The notes under the pieces: generated by a model
Database searches by the model: none
The model's input: only the letters and a program-made list of their open reading frames with translations
Told to the model about the DNA's origin: nothing
Assembly: GCA_958496175.1 (NCBI GenBank)
Contig: OY292277.1
Span: forward strand, 48,929,050 to 48,993,049
Origin: Sisyra terminalis
Taxonomy: Eukaryota > Arthropoda > Insecta > Neuroptera > Sisyridae
DNA length: 64,000 bases
Direction of reading: 5' to 3'
Made by a program: the position numbers and the translations under genes
Part shown: piece by piece, positions 59,080-64,000 of the stretch
How the letters are laid out: every line of letters begins with the position of its first letter
How positions within the stretch are numbered: position 1 is the stretch's first letter

Positions 59080-59315
59080 ATGGTGAGCTTTCAAAGTAAT
59101 GATTGTTACACGTGTGAAGAGCATTGCGAGAAAATGAATATCTGTCGAGGATTGAAGTAAGTGTATATTTGCATGTTTTGTGTTGTGTGTTAATAATTAA
59201 AATATTTTTCAGAGGAGGAAAATCAAATGTGGCTGGTGGCTGGTTGAGGCCTAGTTTTTCCAATGACCACCATGCCAAGAATAACCGACGTCTGTCTGCG
59301 GCCGCTCTCTGCTAC
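59080..59315 (+). CDS. Candidate small two-exon gene, 60 residues
   Basis: ATG at 59080 opens a frame 'MVSFQSNDCYTCEEHCEKMN...' with four cysteines (positions 9, 12, 16, 22). It reaches a good donor at 59157 (AA|GTAAGTGT). After a 56-base intron ending TTTTTCAG (59212) the frame continues without stop for 34 codons ('SNVAGGWLRPSFSND' to 'RRLSAAALCY') and ends TAA at 59313-59315. The exon 2 region is clearly GC-richer than the surroundings. There is no signal peptide and no family I recognise. Short length, a short intron and no homology make this a hypothesis. The block could instead be a promoter or first-exon region of a gene on either strand. Confidence 0.3.
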
Positions 59316-59465
59316 TAAAAATAATTTGCTGTGCACCGACCGCACACAAGAGACAACCAACACTAATTTCATACGTCGCTAATTTTTCCTCTTCTTTCCG
59401 TCGTTATTGCCGATCCGATCGTTTCGTGACGTTACAAATGAAAATACCTTTTCACTACTCTCGAA
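59225..59465. promoter_or_regulatory. GC-richer island with CRE-like site
   Basis: About 240 bases rich in CG dinucleotides (GCGGCCGC at 59298, GATCCGATCG near 59416) with GTGACGTTAC (about 59428), a CRE-like word. Such islands in AT-rich insect DNA often mark promoters or exons. Direction and target are unknown. Confidence 0.3.
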
Positions 59466-61117
59466 AATCCATACACACAACAATAATGTGTGTATCAAAA
59501 TAGATTTTATGCATCAAATATAGGTAGTAATAACAAGTCAATTTCACATATCTACTAAATGAATAATAGATTGTTGAATGAAAATAAATTATTTCGAAAA
59601 GAAAAATATTAATAATATCATAATATTGTTAGCCAACGAAAAATTACTACGTCATTAGGCCCCGTCCCATTTTCAACACAAAACCTTGGTGTGGCCAAAA
59701 ATATTTTGTCAACTTGTGACACTGATTTGTGGTTTATTTATCTATCGAATAAGTTTCTTCGTTAACACTAACGTGACATTAAATAGTTATATTAATTTCT
59801 ATTGATATTTTTCTTACTTTTCAACTAATTTAAACTATTAATAATTTTTTTTTCTTTTGAAAACTTAGTCAAAAATAGGTCAGATCATAAATTTGAAGAA
59901 AGGGTATAGCCAGATATATATGGAAAATCTGCCCCTTTGGCATTTTCTTTTTGGACTCAGTAGATAGTTTTGTTACTAAATAAAAATAGTTTTTAGCTAC
60001 TTATCGTAATTAACTTTCGGTTTATTCAAAAAACTTATATTTTCATTCATTAATTTTTTAATAAATGGCGAATTTTTCCCAGTATACTTGCATCTAAAAG
60101 TTGTTATTTAAGGACTTAAAGTTGGTCCAATTTATCTTATTATATAGACAATTCTATTTAAACTATACATGGTATAATTATCAATAGTTGAACTTTCCTT
60201 TTTAAAATAACAGTTTGTTTTATTTTCATTTATGGCATTCTTCATATTTGTTGCGAATCGTCCTTTTTATGGCTCGCTTTCCTGATGAAAATCAATGGCA
60301 TAAAGGACCTGATTATGATGATGATTATAGTACTTCCCTTGAAACTCAATGTCAAAGTTTAAATGTAAAAATAATTTAATTCCTTCAATGTAAATCCATA
60401 AAACAGAATCAACTGTGCTCAAATAAATGGAAAACGGGTATTTGAATTTAATTTAAACTATTAATATTTTTGTTTTGAAAACTTAGTTACAAATAGGTCA
60501 AATCATAAATTTAATGAAAGAATATATCCGGATATATATGAAAAATCTGCCCCTTTGGCATTTTCTTTTTGGACTCAGTAGATAGTTCTGTTACCAAATA
60601 AAAATAGTCGTTAGCTTCTTATCTAAGTAAATTTTCGATTTTTCCCAATATACTTGTATCTAAAATTTGTTATTTAAGGACTTAAAATTAATCCAATTTA
60701 TCTTATTATATAGACAATTCTATTTAAACTATACATGGTATAATTATCAATAGTTGAACTTTTCTTTTAAAAATAACAGTTTGTTTTACTTTCACATAAG
60801 ACATTCCTCTTAGTAATTGCAAATGGTACTTTCCATGACTCGTTTTTCTGATGAATTTCCGTGGCATTAAGGACCTGAATTGATCCACATGATGTTTATA
60901 GCACTTCCTTTGAAACTCAATGCCAAAGTGCAAATGTTCATCTAATGTAAAAATAATTTAATGTCTTCAATGTAAATAAATGGAAAGCGGAAATTTGAAT
61001 TTAATTTAAACTATTAATTTTTTTTTTTTTTTTTCAAAACTCAGTCAAAAATAGGTCAGTTCATAAATTTAATGAAAGGATATAACCGGATATATATGGA
61101 AAATCTGCCCCTTTGGC

Positions 61118-61531
61118 CAGTGGCGTAGCTACCTAGGGACTAGGCGGGGCAGTGCCCCAGGGCCCTCAAGCTCAGGGGACCTTCGAATCCTTACCAGAAA
61201 TCTCGATCGAATTGAACTTTTGGAAATCCAGTTGGAAGTTCACCAATTATTTAAGGACATAATGAGCAAATATAGAGCGCTAGAATGCGACCTAACGGAA
61301 GTTTTTACAGCAATGTTATTATTCTTTACAATTCCTGTCACTTCTGTAGCAGCTGATGGGTCATTTAGCAAATTAAAAATATTAAAAAATTATTTAAGAA
61401 ATAATATGGGCCAAACTCGACTCCGAAATTTATCGCTAATAGCGATTGAAAACTAAACCGCATCAAGCCTGGATTTAAACGAAGTTATTGATATTTTTGC
61501 GAAAACTAAAGCTAGGAAAAAATTGCAAAAA
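61118..61531 (+). pseudogene. hAT dimerisation-domain fragment, copy 3
   Basis: From the terminal repeat the frame reads without stop through 'QWRSYLGTRRGSAPGPSSSG', 'ILTRNLDRIELLEIQLEVHQ' and 'VAADGSFSKLKILKNYLRNN' to 'RLRNLSLIAIEN', where TAA (61454-61456) stops it. 'TASSLDLNEVIDIFAKTKAR' follows after the stop. The hallmark AAERSF is changed to AADGSF. The catalytic domain is absent. Confidence 0.7.
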
Positions 61532-61829
61532 TAATTGTTATTTAGTCAGTTGGTAGGCCCGATCTTTATATAATAAACCCATGAATCTTCTCCTATTTCG
61601 TTTTATTAGCCAAACCTACACTAAGTATTAATTGTAATTTATATTATTACTGTTTAATATTTTTATTACCTGCCCTGCAGTGCACAAAAAAGAGCTTAAG
61701 TAGCTTAGCATTTTTAAAGTATTTGTATATTTCATATTTTCATTTGATTAAACCTAATCAGTTTACAAAGCAGTGGGGCCCCATTTTTTAATTTGCCCCA
61801 GGGCCCTTGGTTACCTAGCTATGCCGCAG
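61118..61829 (+). mobile_element. hAT element of the CAGTGGCGTAGC family, copy 3, 712 bp
   Basis: Perfect 8 bp target duplication CCTTTGGC at 61110-61117 and 61830-61837, confirmed by the uninterrupted CCCCTTTGGCATTTT in the neighbouring tandem units. The left end is CAGTGGCGTAGCTACC. The right end is damaged (expected CGCCACTG, seen CCGCAG). It is inserted opposite to copies 1 and 2. Confidence 0.9.
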
Positions 61830-62004
61830 CCTTTGGCATTTTCTTTTTGGACTCAGTAGATAATTTTGTTAGCAAATAAAAATAGTTATTCGCTATTTAT
61901 CTTAATCAATTTTCGATTTATTCAAAAAACTTATATTTTCATTTATTTTTGTGAAAAATCCTTTTAGGATTATATTTTTGAATGTTTAAACTTTCAAAAC
62001 AAGC

Positions 62005-63875
62005 AAAAAAAAATCGATTTTTTTAAATTTCTAACCAAAATATCCCCTTAATCTTCAAAAAATTTAGTCTTCGACAAAAAACGTATTCAATTTCGCAAAG
62101 GATGTTCTTGGCACCTTAAATTGAAAGAAAATTTCTTTGTTTAGATCAATGTTGTTGGTCAGTAAACCTCCTGATATTTGAAAGAATCTAATCAGCAAAA
62201 AAAGTTTGTTATTTTTATCCTGCTAACAATAAATCACGGAATTTTTTCAAGCAAAAACATAGGATTTAGGCTTTTAAAATATATAAGCTTTTAAGACATC
62301 TAGAAGGACTGCTATGCCCCATTTTAAGCAACAAAATTAATTAACAGGAAAATAAAGTTTTACTTCTAATTTTTGGGTAAAAAACAAATAATCTTCCAAA
62401 TTAAACACACAATCTCCCTAAACACATCCATGTCTGCTTAGCGTTTTCCATAAATCCATCTTCTCGATGGTTTCATTTATTTTTAAAATGATCGATTGCC
62501 AATTTGAAAATCTACAGTTTCTGCAATACAAAACGTTTCAATATTTAATATGAAATTATTTGCAATAGTTTCAGAATATATCAACAATCATCAATGCGAA
62601 TATCTATCTCTATATTTCTATTGTATACAAATCTGCATGATGCATTTATTAACGTTCATGTTTATGATAGAATGATCCCAATGGACTTAAATGACGTTAA
62701 ACGATGCAACAGAGATTTCCTTTGGGACACATCCACCATATTATCATAATACATTTTCCAACTGTATGAAAACAAACTGACAATAAACAGCAATTCGGAT
62801 TTAATCACTATTTTCTATAAATTAACATTAAAATATTGTCATTGTTATGAGAAAAAGCTCAAATGAAAATTGAAATTATTTTCATAATTAAAATAGGTTC
62901 TCAAATTAGAGAATAATAATGAATTTTAAATGAAAAATATTACTAAAATTTTATATGGAACTTTTTTTAGACTCAAAAACTTTCAATTAGCAATAGAAAT
63001 ATTAACGAATTAAATTGGTCCCTGTGTACCTAGTAACTAGTAGGTAATTAAAGCAATTAAGCTTATGTAACATTGAATGAATGAAACAGTAATCTAATAA
63101 TGTTATTTCAAATAAATATATGATTATGTTTTAAATTTGATAGCGAGAGCAAAATGTTAACAAAATTAATCTTTAAAAACGGTCTATGCAATTAAATTTA
63201 AATATTTGTTAATTCCACTGAATCCTCACGTGTGTATAGGGATATAGAGGAAGCAAATTACAATGTTAATACCTACAATGCAATGCTCTTCTATTTCTAT
63301 ATGTGGAATGTAAATATGATGTAAATGCCTAAACTAAAACCGTTATTATAAAATACTTGTAATACTCCGAACGTCTACGTATTTCTAATTCATAGAATTT
63401 GAGAAGGAAAAATATTTTTTTTTGAAATAAAAAAAATGTATACAATTTTCAAAACAACATTTTCAAATAATCGTGATGATTTCATGGAAAATATTTTTCC
63501 TCAGGCACCGTTTGCATTTGGCTCTACTTCACATAAGTCCAGAATTTCTGTTCGGTTTTCTTTGATATCTTCCAAGAAAATCGATTTTTCTTACAGTAAT
63601 TTTAATCTTTTATCACCATATCGATCATTTGAACCATTTTTTTTTAAATTAATTAATTATGACATTTGATTTTTTCCCAACATCAATTATAATATATTGT
63701 TCAAACCGAACTCTGTTGGATCCTAGATTAGGAATCATACGAAAGCTGGTTGGATGGTTTTTGCAAGTTACCTCATACACTAAACAAAGAAAAGTTGTAA
63801 ATATTAACAACAATTTTTACTTTCCTGTTTTTAGATAGTTAATGTTTTTGATACCTAAAGTGGCACATTCCATCA
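62005..63875. other. AT-rich stretch, no gene seen
   Basis: A 77-residue plus frame at 63436-63669 (MYTIFKTTFSNNRDDFMENIF...) is the best open frame. It is rich in F, S and N and has no domain I know. No repeat ends recognised. Confidence 0.35.
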
Positions 63876-63879
63876 ATAG

Positions 63880-64000
63880 CAGGGATCCCAAACTCGTGGC
63901 CCAGTCAAAAAAAAAATATCCGACGCAAAGTAAAAATAAAATAGAAATTTGAAGTAGAAAAGGAAGAAGCATATAAAATTATAATATACTTTGTTTATGA
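63880..64000 (+). mobile_element. Left end of a hAT-type element, cut by the window
   Basis: CAGGGATCCCAAACTCGTGG followed by CCCAGT is a typical left end of a hAT transposon or MITE group (CAGGGRTCCCCAAACT). The right end and any target duplication lie outside the window. Confidence 0.5.

Larger units (their letters stand above)
59830..62000. repeat. Three tandem units of ~0.55-0.63 kb, third split by a hAT
   Basis: AAACTTAGTCAAAAATAGGT / AAACTTAGTTACAAATAGGT / AAACTCAGTCAAAAATAGGT begin units near 59860, 60479 and 61037. Each is followed by CTGCCCCTTTGGCATTTTCT and GGACTCAGTAGATAG. Units 1 and 2 then share GTTTGTTTTA...TTTCA, a CCTGATGAA-type stretch and ACTTCC...TTGAAACTCAATG. Unit 3 is interrupted within CCTTTGGC by the hAT at 61118-61829 and resumes with ATTTTCTTTTTGGACTCAG. 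Minus frames in units 1 and 2 resemble each other weakly ('FDIEFQGKYYNHH' and 'FGIEFQRKCYKHH'), so a coding origin is possible. Confidence 0.7.

Overview
This window looks like intergenic, transposon-rich DNA from an insect or closely related arthropod. It is strongly AT-rich. It carries animal transposon types (Helitron, Tc1/mariner, hAT, Penelope-like, Jockey-type and RTE-type LINEs, a retroviral-type solo LTR). There is no prokaryotic gene organisation and no long intact host gene. Almost every open frame is an AT-rich chance frame or a shadow of a repeat. The one small host-gene candidate I can build is a two-exon, 60-residue frame in a GC-richer patch near 59.1-59.3 kb, and it is weak. 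The species cannot be named from the sequence.

Layout. 0.4-5.1 kb holds two hAT MITEs with target-site duplications, a ~0.92 kb hairpin element and two half copies, and an old repeat with a tRNA-like B box. 6.8-8.5 kb is a MITE flanked by ATA with a 1.36 kb hairpin nested inside it. 8.7-10.5 kb is a tandem run of hairpin units. 11.0-13.0 kb is a Penelope-like GIY-YIG remnant cut by a Helitron. 14.4-16.7 kb is a 2.35 kb near-perfect palindrome. 18.5-20.6 kb is a MITE and a Helitron with a nested hairpin. 22.1-23.9 kb is a palindrome built of ~177 bp modules. 24.8-26.6 kb is a TTCGG-rich element with a nested 947 bp Helitron. 27.8-28.4 kb and 41.6-42.1 kb hold inverted-pair elements with hammerhead-like motifs. 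30.1-31.5 kb is a foldback carrying a coding fragment. 32.3-33.7, 46.0-46.7 and 61.1-61.8 kb hold three hAT elements of one family, each with 8 bp duplications. 33.8-34.5 kb is another hairpin. 34.9-35.8 kb is an RTE-type LINE and 40.3-41.5 kb a Jockey-type LINE. 38.5-40.0 and 51.2-52.3 kb are two copies of a hairpin family, one split by a solo LTR. 43.9-44.9 kb is a second 947 bp Helitron. 48.3-50.9 kb is a ~480 bp tandem repeat with TA-rich arrays and a hairpin. 54.6-56.2 kb is a decayed hAT-like transposase with a repeated 3' end. 57.1-58.9 kb holds a deleted Tc1-type element, two MITEs and a second type of Helitron terminus. 59.8-62.0 kb is a ~0.6 kb tandem repeat hit by a hAT.

The most notable signals are as follows. 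(1) Several superficially different hairpin elements keep the same internal motifs at nearly constant spacing. (2) A solo LTR carries two perfect three-unit heat-shock elements, with an empty site visible in a related copy. (3) Hammerhead-ribozyme-like cores sit in Penelope-type inverted pairs. (4) Very long hairpins could feed small-RNA pathways. (5) A small hAT family keeps only the dimerisation domain, open in frame through its terminal repeat.
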